Origin: Scylla paramamosain
Lineage: Eukaryota; Arthropoda; Malacostraca; Decapoda; Portunidae
Direction: 5' to 3'
NCBI RefSeq assembly: GCF_035594125.1
Contig: NC_087151.1
Coordinates: forward strand, 22,773,069 to 22,837,068
DNA: 64,000 nucleotides
Position numbers and translations under genes: made by a program. Positions 39,441 to 52,570 of the stretch are shown piece by piece (positions within the stretch are counted from its first letter, which is position 1; each line of letters opens with the position of its first letter). Below the pieces are notes generated by a model. It was not told the DNA's origin. It saw only the letters and a program-made list of their open reading frames with translations, and did not search any database.

Positions 39441-41618
39441 TGAAAAATGTTGTTCTGTTTCCCCAAGTACAAGGTCAAAATCTATAGAAAGTACCCTATA
39501 TGGGAAAGTAAAAGACATTAAGAGAAGCGAATTATGCGCATTTTTTTTTTTTTTTTAACTTCTTAGGTACAAAAAGGCGAAAAGGCGTTAATAGCACTCT
39601 ATATGGAGAAACGAAACACCATTGACAAAAACCTTTTTTTTTTTTGTCTGTGTTTTTGAACTATCAGTATCAAAACGCTAAAACTCAAATAACCCTTTAT
39701 AGAGACACAAAAGACATTCAGATAAGAGACATTTCAGATATGAGAGTTTTGAGCTTCTTAGGTACCAAAAAGGCGAAATCGCATCAGTAACACCGTATAT
39801 CGAGAAAAAAAAACATAACCAAAAACTTGAATTTCAAGTGTTTTTCTTTTTTAGGTTCCAAAAAACGCAAAAATGCTTGCAAAGTCAATTATATTAAGAA
39901 ATGAAATGACATTACTAGAAACATATTTTGAGTATTTTTGTGCATGTTAAGCTCCAAAACTCTAAGAAAAAACAAAAAGTATGGAAAATCACCCAATATG
40001 GAAATAGAAAAGAACTTTACCAAAAACTTATCTTTTTCGGCTTCCTACGTACCAAAACACTAAAACGCATGCAAAACACCCTGTAAGAAGAAACAGAATA
40101 ATATTACCAAAATAAAAAATTTTGTGTGTTTTGAGCTTGTTACATACAAAAACGCCAAAATACATGGAAAGTACACTATATGAGGTAACGAGAGAATATT
40201 ATGAGAAACGTTTATTATGAGTGTTTTTTTTACCTTATGTAACAAAACGTGATAAAACATGAATAGCACTCTAAATGGAGAAACATTACTAAAACTTTTA
40301 TTTTAGTGTATTTCACATGATTTAGGTACCAAAACGCCAAAATGCATGCAAAGCACTCTATATGGCGAAAAGAAACAACATTTCCAGAAAAGTGCCTTTC
40401 GAGTGTTCATGAGCGTGTTAGGCAGCAAAACGCTAAAAAAAAAAAAAAAAATGGAAAACACTTTATAAGAAAAAAAGAAAACAAGATTACTAAAATCATG
40501 TCTTTTGAGTGTTTTGAACTATTTATGTACCAAAACAATAAAACGCAGAGAAAACATCCCTTATGGGAAAACACAATAACGTTACCAAAAAAAAAAGTTT
40601 TTGTGTGTTTTTCTTCATGTTACGTACAAAAAAAGCGAAAAATGTGTAGAAAGTATCCTATATGGGGAAACGAAAGGACATTATGAGAACCGTTTATTAT
40701 TAGTGTTTTTTAAAGACACCAAAACTCGAGAGCACATGACACTCTATATGGAGAAACAGAACATTAACGAAAACGTGTATTTTAAATGTATATCACATCT
40801 TTAGGTATCAAACAACCAAAATGCATACAAAGCACATTAACTGGAGAATGGAAACGAGATTTCAAAAAAATATATCTTTGACGAGTGTGCTAAGCACCAT
40901 ATCGCTAAAAAGCATGGAAAGGAACCTCTATGGGAAAAGAAAACAACATTACAAATAACGACATTTTTTCAGTCTTTTGAGGTACTTACGTACCAGAACG
41001 CTAAAACGGATGGAAAACAACCTTTTATGGCGAAACAGAATAACATTACTAAAAATACCTTGTGTGTTTTTTTAGCTTGTTACGTAGAAAAAGCCATAAT
41101 GCATGCAAAATACTCTACATGGGGAAACGAAAAGACATTACGAGAAACGTGTATTATGAATTTTTGGGCTTTTTAGGTAACAAAATGCTAAAACGCATGA
41201 GTAGGACTTTATACGGAGAAAAAAGAACAACGCTACAAAAAAGAGTATTTTGAGGACATTTCACATTGTTAGGTATCAAAACGCCAAAATGCATGTAAAG
41301 TACTTTATATAAGAAAAGGAAAAGAAATTTCCACAAACGTGTCTTTTGACTGTTTATGAGCGTGCTAGGCACCAAAATGATAAAAAACATGGAAAACACC
41401 CTATATGGGAAAGCAAAATATCATTACCAAAAACGATTCTTTTCATTTTTTTTAGCTACTTTCGTAGGAAACGCATGAAAACACCTCTTATGTATAATAA
41501 AAATAAATTTACCAAAACCGTGTATTTTGAGTGTTTTTCAGCTTGTTACGTAGAGAAATACCAAAAAGCATGCAAACTACTGCATATAGGACAATGAAAA
41601 TATATTATTAGAATTATG

Positions 41619-41682
<64 letters not shown>

Positions 41683-44600
41683 GGTAAGAAAACGCGAAAA
41701 CTGTTAATAGCACTCTATATGGAGAAAAGGAAAAAAACATTACGAAAAACGTGTATTTTTATTGTTTCTTACATTGTTAGCTACCAAAACGCAGAAATGT
41801 ATGCAGAAATGTATGTAGAAATGCATCCCCTTATATGGGGAAAAGAAAAGACATTACAAGAAACGTATCTGTTGAGTGTTTTCCTGGATATTAGGCACCA
41901 AAACGCTAAACAGCATGGAAAGCACCATATATGGAATCAGAAAACAACCTAACTAGAAACAAGTATTTTGTGCGTTTTTAACTACTTACATACAAAAACA
42001 CCAAAATATAAAGGAAAGGACATTACGAGAACCGTGTATTTTGAGTGTTTTGAGCTTCTTAGACACCAAAAACGCTAAAATGCATGAATAGCACTCTAAA
42101 AGGAGAAAGAGAACATTAACTAAACCGTCTATTTTGAGCGTGTTTCTCATTCTTAGGTACGAAAACGCCAAAATGCACGCAAAACGCACTATATGGGGAA
42201 AGGCAACGAAATTTGAAAAAAAAAACATGTCTTTTGAGTATTTATTAGCGTGCTACGAACCATAACGCTAAAAAGTATGGAAAGCAAACTATATGGGAAA
42301 ACAAACCAACATTACCAAAAAAGTCAGTAGTTTTTGAGCCAAAACGCTAAGACGTTTGTAAAACACCCTTCATAAGGAAAAACAAACTATTAAAAAAATA
42401 TTAGCAATCTGAGTTTTTGAGCTTGTTACATAGAAAAATGCCAAAATGCGTCCAAAGTATCCTGTATACGGAAACGAAATGACATTATGAGAAACATGTA
42501 TTATAATTTTTTTTCTTAGATATCTAAACACTAAAATGCATGAAAAGCACTGTATATTTTAGGTATCAAAGCGCTAAAACGGATGAATAGCATTCCATAT
42601 GTAGAAACAAAACAATATTAACAAAAACGTGCATTTTTAAGTGTTTTTAACATTGATAGGTACAAAAATGCGAAAATGCATAAATAGCACCTTATATGGG
42701 GAAAGGAAACAAGATTTCCAGAAACGTGTCTTTTGAGTGGTTATGAGCGTGCTAGGCACTAAAACGCTAAAAAGCATAGAAAACACCTTATAAGGGAAAG
42801 GAAAACAACATTACCGAAAACGTGTCTTTTGAGTGTTTTTGAGGTGCATACTGAGCTAATACTCATGCAAAACACCCTTTATGGGGGAACACAATAACTT
42901 TACTAAAAAAAGTGTATTTTGAGGGGTTTTTTTTTAGCTTATTACGTAAAAAAGCCAAAATGCATGTAAAATACACTAAACGGAATAACGAAAAGACATT
43001 ACAAGAAACTTTTATTATGAGAGTTTTAAGCTTCTTAGGTACCAAAATGTTCAAACGCACGATTAGCACTGTATTTTGGAGAAAAAGGACATTTCCAAAA
43101 ACGTGTTTTTTTCAGAGTTTTTCACATTGATAGATACCAAAACGCAAAAAGCATTAAATGCCCCCTATATGGAGAAACCAAGAGACATTACCAGAAACGT
43201 GTCTTTTCAGTGTTTTTTTTTTTAGTGTTAGGTACCAAAAAACGCTAAAAATCATGGTAAACACAAATACAAAACATTAAGTGTGTCTTCGGACAATTTT
43301 TTTAACATCTTACATACCAAAACGCTGAAAGGCATGGCTAAGGAGAATTACATTACCAAAAAAAAAACAAGTATTTTTAGCTTTTTAAGGTTGTTACGTT
43401 GAAAAATTTAGAATTGCAGGGAAAGTACTCTATATGGGGAAACGAAAAGACATGATGAGAAACATGTATTATGAGAGTTTTTGAGTTTCTTAGGTACCAA
43501 AACTCCAAAACGCATGAATAGCACTCTGGTGAAAAGAACAATATTACAAAATATGAATATACCAAGTGTATTTCACATTTTTAGATGCCATAACTCTAAA
43601 ATGCATGCAAATCACAATATATGAGGAAAAGAAACGACATTTCCAGAAACGTGTCAGAGACGTCTCAACAGCATTACCAAAAACGGGTATTTCTAAGTGT
43701 TTTGAGCTTGTTACGTACATAAATGCCAAAATATATGGAAGTACACTATATGGGGAAAGGAAAGGACCTTACAAAAACCGTGTCGTATGAATGTTTTTGA
43801 GCTTTTCAGGTAGCATAACTCAAAAACGCATGAATAGCACTCTATATGGAGAAATACAACATTACCAAAAACACGTATTTTGACTGTAATTCACATTTTT
43901 TTGTACCAAAACACCAAAATGCAGGCAAAACACCGTTTATGAGAAAAAGAAACGAGATTTATAAAACCTGCCTTTTGCGTATTTATGAACGTGCTAGTCA
44001 CTATAACGCTAAAAAAAAAAAAAAAAGCATGGGAAGAACCTAATATTAGAAAACAAAACATTACGAAACACGTTTCTTTTCATAGTTTATGATCTACTTA
44101 CATGTCAAAACGTTAAAGCCCATGTAAAAAAAAATCTCTATGAATGAAAATAACATTACAAAAAACAAGTATTTCGAGTGTTTTTTTTTTCCTTTTTACT
44201 TAGATGCATTTTGCATTTTGCAAAATGCATTTTTCTAAGAAAAAATCCAAAATCTTTTTTCATTTTTACTTATATTTTTTTTTACTTTTTGCATTTGCCC
44301 AAAATGCAAAAAAAATATTTTATTGAAGAAAACACAATAACATTAACAAAAACAAGATATTTGAGTGTTTTTAACCTTGTTATGGACAAAAAACGCAAAA
44401 ATGCATGGAAAGTACCTTACATAGGGAAACAAAAGGACACTATGAGAAACGTTTGTTATGAGTGTTTTTGATCTTCTTGGTATTAAAACTTGAAACAGCA
44501 TGAATAGCACTCAATATGGAGAAAGAGAAAATAATTACGAAAAATATGTGTTTTGAGTGTATTTCACATTATTAGGTACCAAACTGTCAGCATATACGGA

Positions 44601-44843
44601 AAGCACACTATATGGGGAAAGGAAACGACTTAAAAAAAAAAATGTCTTTTAAATATTTATGAGTACGTGGTAGTCACCATAACCATAAAAAGCATGGAAA
44701 CACCTTATATGAGAAAACAAAACAACTTTACCAAAAAGTTTTCTTTTTAGTGTTTTTTTTTTTTTTTAGCTACTTACAGCAAAAAGCTGAAACGCATGCA
44801 AAACACCCTTTAAGGAGAAACAGAAAAACATTACCAAAAACAA
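39441..44843 (-). repeat. HOR5 satellite array, about 57 monomers
   Basis: An A-rich-strand array with clear pentamer order. The marker TTTCACATTGTTAGG recurs at about 40,311, 40,791, 41,261, 41,769, 42,146, 42,648, 43,121 and 43,571 (intervals 480, 470, 508, 377, 502, 473 and 450). Walking 40,803-41,280 gives five monomers. It holds a TTA microsatellite (41,622-41,682), a short iteration of ATGTATGCAGAA-type text near 41,795-41,825 and an A/T palindrome near 44,211. No gene is seen in these 5.4 kb. Confidence 0.93.
41622..41682. repeat. (TTA)n microsatellite
   Basis: A TTA tract with one TTT interruption, inside a monomer of the HOR5 array. Confidence 0.96.
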
Positions 44844-45086
44844 GGAGGAGGCAGTAGGCACCTGCCGAAACGATAATTACTCCCAGTGAGGTCTAAAGCA
44901 CAGTTCAGGGGGTGCTGTGAACTTATCATTAAACCCAGCAGTGACCTCACTGAACGTTTCCCTTTGTGTCTCACAACACAAGGGGGCAGTCACAGCCTGC
45001 CCTCTAAAGACAACTCTCTTCCTCCACACAAAACTACAAGCACCTAATAACACACACACACTTCACTCAAAGATTTTAAAATCATC
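44844..45086 (+). other. R4 5' untranslated region
   Basis: Shared with R2 (7,919-8,161), including the tip GGAGGAGGCAG, GATAATTACTCCCAGTGAGG and the imperfect hairpin ending ACACAAGGGG. This shared start defines the true 5' end of the family. Promoter activity is expected of such UTRs but is not shown. Confidence 0.72.
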
Positions 45087-45138
45087 ATGGCGACTCCTAC
45101 ACCAGCCTCGGGGTCCTCATCTGGGGAGGGGACCATAA

Positions 45139-45564
45139 ATGTCCCCAGGTCGGACTGCCTTTCTGTCGACGACCCTAAGTGTCTTGACACCCCCCCTCAA
45201 CTTTTTCTTCATTAACTTCTACAACATTCGCGGTCTAAGATCTAATTTTCAGTCTGTAGAACACCACCTCTCCTCTTCTAAACCTCATCTTCTTTTCCTC
45301 ACTGAAACTCAGGTGTCTGAGGCATCTGACAGTAGCCCCTTTTCTATTCACTCCTACTTTCTCTATCCTCATTTTCGATCCAAAGCTGGATGCTGTGTTT
45401 ATGTGCGCAGTGACTTAACCTACTCTCGTGCCCACATTCTTGAATCTTCCGAGTTTTCCACCATCTGGCTACGAATACAGAGTCACTCTCAAACTAAATT
45501 TATCTGTGCTGTATACCTCTCACCTAACTCCTCTGACTATAAAAAAAATTCTTTGACTATTTAA
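45139..45564 (+). pseudogene. R4 endonuclease domain, frameshifted
   Basis: Reading in the post-shift frame gives FINFYNIRGLRSN, PHLLFLTETQVSEA, AGCCVYVRSDL and AVYLSPNSSDYKK, the APE-endonuclease core. The authentic start (ATG 45,087) is in another frame because of one extra C near 45,190. An A-run at 45,541-45,548 breaks the frame again before GDFNVHYQLW (about 45,621). The endonuclease is therefore split in three pieces. Confidence 0.82.
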
Positions 45565-46350
45565 CTTCCAAAGTGGAGCACATTCTGATTCTCTTCCCTT
45601 TTGCAGAGATCTCCATTCTTGGAGACTTCAATGTTCACTACCAGCTTTGGCTTTCCTCTCCCTTCACTGACCATGCTGGTGAACCAGCAACTTTGCCTTC
45701 AACTTTGCTATACTCCATGACCTAGAGCAATTGGTGCAACATCCTACTCGTATTCCTGACCGTTTTGGAGATACGCCCAACATTCTTGACCTTTTCCTGA
45801 CCTCGAATCCTTCTACTTATGCTGTTACCCTTTCTTCTCCGTTTGGCTCCTCCGATCACAATCTCATATCTGTATATTGTCCTCTCTCTCCAATCCCTCC
45901 TCAGGATCCCCCTAAGTGAAGATGCCTCTAGCGTTTTGCCTCTGCTAGTTGGGGGGACCTGAGTAGGTATTTTTCTCACTTTCCTTGGAATGACTACTGC
46001 TTCCGTGTGAGAGACCCGTCTTTGTGTGCTGAGCACATAACTGGCGTGATAGTGTCTGGCATGGAGGCGTACATTCCTCACTCTTTTTCTCGACCTAAAC
46101 CTTCCAAACCTTGGTTTAACACAGCTTGTTTTCGTGCTATACATGGTAGAGAGGTGGCCAACAAAAGGTACTTAAGCTTTCCATCACAAGATCTATCTCC
46201 TCTCGTAACTTCTGGCATCTAGCCAAAAATATCTCCAATAACTTTGCTTCTTCTTCTTTTCCTGCTTTTTTTCAACTAGATGTCACCAATGCTATCACAT
46301 CTATTTCTAAAGCTGAACTCTTCGCTCAAACTTTTGCTAAAAACTCTACC

Positions 46351-47331
46351 TTGGACGATTCATGGCTTGTTCCTCCCTCTCCTCCACCCTCTGACTACTT
46401 CATGCTACCTATTAAAATTCTTCGCAATGATGTTTTCCATGCCCTTGCTGGCCTAAACCTTCGGAAGACTTATGGACCTGATGGGGTCCCTCCTATTGTT
46501 CTCCGAAACTGTGCCTCCATGCTTCCACTTTGCCTAGTCAAACTCTATTAGCTCTGTCTGTCAAAATCTACCTTTCCTTCTTGCTGGAAGTTTGCCTACA
46601 TTCAACCTGTTCCTAAAAAGGGTGACCGTTCTAATCCCTCAAACTACCGTCCTATTGCTTTAATTTCCTGCCTATCTAAAGATTTTGAATCTATCCTCAA
46701 TAGAAAGATTCTTAAACATCTATTACTTCACAAACTTCCATCTAATCACCAGTATGGGTTCCGTCAAGGCCGCTCTACTCGTAATCTTCTGACTTTCCTT
46801 GCTGAGTCTCTTTTAGATATTTTGGTGAAACTTTTTTTGTTGCCTTGGACATATCAAAAGCTTTTTGATAAAGTCTGGCACAAAGCTTTGATTTCCAAAC
46901 TACCCTCCTACGGCTTCTATCCTTCTCTCTGTAACTTCATCTTAAATTTCCTTTCTGACCATTCTGTTGCTGCTGTGGTAGACGGTCACTGTTCTTCTTC
47001 TAAATCTATTAACAGTCGTGTTCCTCAGGGTTCTGTCCTGTCACCCACTCTCTTCTTATTATTCATTAATGATCTTCTAAACCAAACTTCTTGTCCTATC
47101 CACTCCTACGCTGATGATACCACCCTGCACTTTTCCACGTCTTTTCATAGACGTCCAACCCTTCAGGAGGTAAACATTTCACGCACAGAAGCCACAGAAT
47201 GCTTGATTTCTGATCTTTCTAAAATTTCTGATTTGGGCAGAGCAAACTTGGTATTGTTCAATACCTCAAAAAATTCAATTCCTTCATCTATCAACCTTCC
47301 TGAGAACTATCCCTTCACACAACCTTCCTGA
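46351..47331 (+). pseudogene. R4 reverse transcriptase remnant
   Basis: RT text runs through KTYGPDGVPPIVLRNC (46,470), NYRPIALISCLSKDFESILN (46,645), YGFRQGRSTRN (46,755), motif A region FDKVWHKALISKLPSYGF (46,865), SRVPQGSVLSPTLFLLFIND (47,015) and SYADDTTLHFS (47,105). The catalytic YADD is intact, but a stop at 46,549, a deletion near 46,812 and a frame change at motif A kill the enzyme. Confidence 0.85.
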
Positions 47332-47595
47332 CAACTATCCCTTCATCTTCAATGACACTTAACTGTCCCCCTCTTCTACAATGAACATCCTCGATCTGTC
47401 CTTTACTTATAATCTGAACTGGAAACTTCATATTTAATCTCTAGCTAAAACAGCTTCTATGAAGGTAGGTGTTCTGAGACGTCTCTGCCAGTTTTTTTCA
47501 CCCCCCCCCCCAGCTGCTAACTCTTATCCATCCATGTATGGAGTATGCTTCACATGTCTTAAGGGGGTTCCACTCATACTGCTCTTCTAGACAGG

Positions 47596-47954
47596 ATGGA
47601 ATCAACAGCGTTTCGTCTCATCAACTCCTCTCCTCTAAATGACTGTCTTCAGCCTCTCTCTCACCGCCGCAATGTTGCATCTCTAGTTATCTTCTACCAC
47701 TATTTTCATGCTAACTGCTCTTCTGATCTTACTAACTGCATGCCTCCCCTCCTCCCATGGCCTCGCTGCACAAGACTTTCTGCTTTCTCTCACCCCTATT
47801 GCTGTCCAGCTCTCTAATGCAAGAGTTAACCGGTATTCTCAATCATTCATTCATTTCTTTGGTAAACTCTGGAACTCCTTGCCTGTTTCCACCTTCCTAT
47901 GACTTGAATTCCTTCAAGAGGGAGATTTCAAGACACTTATCCATCAATTTTTGA
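47596..47954 (+). pseudogene. R4 post-RT C-terminal domain remnant
   Basis: It reads ESTAFRLINSSPLNDCLQPL, then SHRRNVASLVIFYHYFHANC, and a frameshift near 47,805 before NARVNRYSQSFIHFFGKLWN. The upstream YASHV segment (about 47,545) is itself interrupted by a short insertion. Confidence 0.75.
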
Positions 47955-48060
47955 CCACTGCCTTGACCGTTTTATGAGACTGGCATTTCAGTGGGCATTT
48001 TTTTTTTATTGTTTTTTGTTTCCCTTGGCCAGTATCCCTCCTATATGAAAAAAAAAAAAA

Positions 48061-51000
48061 GTATTTTGAGTGTTTTGAAGTTTTTAGAAAAACACCGAAA
48101 ATGCAGGCAAAGATAAGGGGAAACAAAAAGGCATTACAAAAAAACGTGTATTATAAGATTTTTTTGAGCTTCTTATGTACCAAAGCGGTAAAAGGCATGA
48201 AAAGCACTCTATATTTAGAAACACAAGAACACTACAAAAAAAAGAAAAAATATTGACTGTCTCACATTGTTAAGTACTAAATGGCAAAATGCATGCACAA
48301 AACCATTTATGGGGAATGGAAGCAAGATTTATAGAAATGTCTTTTTTTTAGTTTTTTTTTTTTTTCATCGTGTTAGGCAGCAAAATGCTAAAAATCATGG
48401 AAAACACCCTATATAGAAAAAAAAAACACCAAAAACGTGTCTTTTGATTTTTTTCAGCTTCTTACATACTAAAACCCTAAAACTCAAGCAAAACACCCTT
48501 TTTAGAAAAAAAAAAACACAATAACTTTACAATAAACGTGTATTTTGTTTGTTTTGAGCTTGTTACGCAGAAAAATACAAAAATGCATGGAAAGTATTCT
48601 ATAAGAAAACAAAAAAGATATTAAGAGAAAAGTGTATAATGAGAGTTTTTGTGTTTTTAGGTACCAAAACGACGTTACCAGAAAGGTGTCTTTTGAATGT
48701 TTTGTAGCTTGTTAGGCACCAAAATGCTAAAAAAAAAAAGCATGGAAATCACCCTCTATTGGAACACAAAACTATAAGAAAAACGTACCATTTTTTTTTA
48801 GTTTGTTTATGAACTTCTTGCGTACATAAACGCTAAAACGTATGTTAAACACCATTTATGATTAAACAGAATAACATTACCGAAAACAAGTATTTTGAGT
48901 GTTTTTGAGCTTCTTACATTGAAAAAACATTCAACTGCATGCAAATTACCCTATATGGGAAAATGAAATGACATTACGAGAAACATGTATTATGAGTGTT
49001 TCTAAGGTACCAAAATGTTAAAATGCGTTAATAGGACTCTACATGGAGAAACAGAACAACATTACCACAAATGTGTTTTTATGAGAATATTTCATATTAT
49101 TAGATACCAACCCACCAAAATGCATGTATAGCACCCTCGATGGGGAAAGGAAACGACATTTTCAGAAACGTGTCTTTTGAGTGTTTTTGAGTGTGTTAGG
49201 CACCAATATGCTAAAAAAAAAAAAACATGGCAATCAGCCTACATAAGAAAACAAAACAACTTAAGCAAAAACGATTTTTTTTAAGTGTTTTTGAGGTACT
49301 TACTAAAACGCTAAAACACAGGGAAAACACCTTTTACGGAGAAACACAATAACTTTACCAATAACGTGAATTTTGAATGTTTTTGAGCTTGTTACTTACA
49401 AAAACGCCAAAATGCATGGAAAATACCCTATATGGAGAAAGGAAAGAACATTACAGAAACGTGTATTATGAATGTTTTTGAACTCGTTAGGTATCAAAAC
49501 GCTAATACGCACAAATAACACTCTATATGGAGAAACAGGAAAACATCACCAAAAATATGTATTTTGAGTGTATTTCACATTATTACGTACAAAAATGTTA
49601 TGTAATGGAATACAGTACAAGAATGTAATGGACGCAAAGCACCTTATATGGGTAAAGGGAACTATATATCTAAAATTGTCTATTTTTACCCTTTATAAGC
49701 GTGCTAGCCACAAAAACCAGGAAAAGCATGGAAAGCACCTCAAATTAGAAAACAAAACATAACTAAAAAATATATATTTTTTAGTGTTTTTGAGCTACTT
49801 ATGTACAAAAACGGATGGAAAAAAAAACATTTTTGAAGAAACACATTACCAAAAACGTGTATTTTGCGTGTTTTTGAGCTTGTTACGTAGAAAAAATAAC
49901 AAATTGCATGCAAGGAACTCTATATGGGGAAACGAAAAGACATTACGTGAAACATGTATTATGAGAGTTTTTGATCTTAGGTTCTAAAATAATGAAACGC
50001 ATGAATTGCACTTTTATGTGCAAACAGATCATTACCAAAAAAGGTGTATTTTAATCGTTAGAATGTTAGATACCAAAATGCCAAAATGCATGCAAAGCCC
50101 CTTTATATGGGAAAATGAAACGACATTAAAAGAAACGCATCTTTTGAGTGTTTTTGTATATGGTAGGCAACAAAACACTAAAAAGCATGGAAAGCACCCT
50201 ATATGCGAATAGAAAATATTACTACCAAAAATGTGTCTATTGTGTTTTTTTTTTTTTTTAGCTAATTACGTACCAAAACGCTAAAATGGGTGCAAAAAAA
50301 AAAAACAACACATTATGCAGAAACATAAAAAACATTAACAAAAAAGAGGTATTTTGAGTCTTTTTTAGCTTGTTATGTATAAAAACGCCAAAAAGCATGG
50401 AAGATACACTATAAAGGGAAAATGAAAAGACCTTACAGGAGACGTGTATTATGTGTGTTGTTGAGCTTCTTAGATACCAAAACGCTAAAACGCATAAATA
50501 GCACTTTATATGGAGAAACAGAATAACATTACAAAAAATGGATCTTCTCAGTTTATTTTATATTGTTAGGTACAAAAAGCGAAAATGCATGCAACGCACC
50601 CAATATGGGGAAAAGAAACTACATTTCCAGAAATATGTCTTTTGAGTGTTTATAGGCATATTTGGTAATAAAATAAAAAAAAAAAACATAGAAAGCACCT
50701 TATATGGGAAAACATATCAAATAAAAAAAAAGTGTCTTTTGAATGTTTTGAGGTACGCACTAAGGCGGTAAAACGCAGCTAAAACACAATTTATAAACAC
50801 AATAACTTCATCAAAAACGTGTGTTTTTATTTTATTTTATTTATTTTTTTTTTTGTGCTTGTTATGTAGAAAATGGCAAAATGCATGCAAAGTACTCTAT
50901 ATGGGGAAACGAAAAGACATAACGAGAAACCTGTATTATATGAGTTTTTGAGCACTCTATATAGAGAAACAGAACGACATTACCAAAAAACTAGTATTTT

Positions 51001-51928
51001 GAGTTCACATTCTTAAGTACCAAAAGACTAAAATACATGCAAAGCTCTCTATAAAGAGAAACCAAACGACATTACCAAAAACGTGTCTTTTGAGTGTTTT
51101 TAAGCATGTTAGGCACCAAAACACTAAAAAGCATGGAAATCACACTACATGGAAATAAAAGAAAAAGAATAAAACTTTACTGAAAACGTATCTTTTGAGT
51201 TCTTTCTTTTTTCTTTTCATGTACCAAAACGCTTAAACGCATGCAAAACACTCTTTATTGTTAATCAGAAAAAAAAATAACAAAAACATGTTTTTTTATG
51301 TTTTTGAGCTTGTTACATTGAAAAACGCCAAAATGCATGCAAAATACCCTGTATGGGGAAACTAAAAATGTATTACAAGATACGTGTATTATCTGTGTGT
51401 GTTTTTTTTTTTTAGCTCTTTTAGATACCAAATCGCTAAAACGTGTTAATAGCACTCTATATGGAGAAACAACATCATTACCAAAAAGAAAAATTATTTT
51501 GATTGTTTTTTATACTGTTAGGAACCAAAATACCAAAATGGGAGCAAAACATTCAATATAGGAATATAAATAATTACCGAAAACGTGCATTTTGAGTTTT
51601 TCTCAGCTTCTTATGTACTAAAACGCTAAAACATATATTTTGTTTTTCCTTTATGGAAAACCCTTACCAAACCAAAACATTACCAAAAACTCTTTTTTTT
51701 GGTGTTTTTGAGCTATTTACATACCAAAATGCAAAAACGGATGTAAAACGTTTTGTGTTTTGAGAAACACAATAGCTTTACCGAAAACGTGTATTTTGAG
51801 CGTTTATGGGTGTATTACGTAGAAAAAATGCCAAAATGCATGAAAATGAATCTAAGCTTTTTAGAACTACATTACCAAAAACGTGCATTTTCAGTGTTTT
51901 CACATTGCTAGGTACCAAAACGCCAAAA
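48061..51928 (-). repeat. HOR5 satellite array, about 40 monomers
   Basis: A minus-sense array. Type-A markers lie at about 48,252, 49,087 and 49,571 (484 bp between the last two). Many A/T-run expansions are present. No gene, RNA gene or other element is seen in these 3.9 kb. Confidence 0.92.
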
Positions 51929-52110
<182 letters not shown>

Positions 52111-52570
52111 TGAGGAACACTGGCCAAGGGCAGCAAAAATCCAATAAAAAAAAAAAAACACTGAGATACCAGTCCCAGAAAAGGGTCCAAAGCGGTATTC
52201 AAACATTGACAGATAAGCGTCTTGAGACCTCCCTCTTGAAGGAATTCAAGTCATAGGAAGTGGAAATACAGAAGCAGGCAGGGAGTTCCAGAGTTTACCA
52301 GAGAAAGGGATAAATTATTGAGAATACTGGTTAACTCTTGCATTAGAAAGGTGGACAGAATAGGGCTGAGAGAGAAAGAAAAAAAGAAAGAGAGAAAGAG
52401 AAAGAAGACTGTCTTGTGCAGCGAAGCTACAGGAGGGGAGGCATGCAGTTGGCAAGATCAAAAGAGCAATTAGCATGAAAATAGCAGTAGAAGATAGATA
52501 GAGATGCAACACTGCGGCGATGTGAGAGAGACTGAAGACAGTCAGTTAGAGGAGATTCCACCCTGTCTAG
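52111..52570 (-). mobile_element. R6: 3' fragment of the LINE
   Basis: About 460 bp of antisense 3' UTR and C-terminal domain, from the family 3' end (GAACACTGGCCAAGGGCAGC) up to CCACCCTGTCTAG. Everything upstream is missing; the right edge passes into minus-sense HOR5. A GAAA-rich expansion near 52,370-52,405 interrupts the frame. Confidence 0.9.

Larger units (their letters stand above)
44844..48060 (+). mobile_element. R4: most complete LINE copy (~3.2 kb)
   Basis: The element runs from the 5' tip GGAGGAGGCAGTAGG to a poly-A at 48,047-48,060. Order: 5' UTR of about 240 bp, EN-RT start ATG at 45,087, endonuclease, RT, C-terminal domain and 3' UTR. There is no gag/ORF1 ahead of EN-RT. It sits cleanly inside one monomer: ACCAAAAAC on the left, GTATTTTGAG on the right. 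An extra C in the C-run near 45,190 shifts the frame early, and later frameshifts and stops follow (for example the TAG in 46,549-46,551). Architecture (APE endonuclease, YADD RT, no RNase H seen) fits the jockey/CR1/RTE broad group; the exact clade is undecided. Confidence 0.93.

Noticed and set aside
40342..40686. Open frames with a repeating ~32-residue unit (HAKHPLWRN-, ITLPK-like)
   Set aside because: A 95-96 bp monomer is nearly divisible by three and AT-rich boxes happen to lack stops in two frames. Indels at A-runs break every frame within a few monomers, and no conserved start exists, so it is not treated as a repeat-protein gene.
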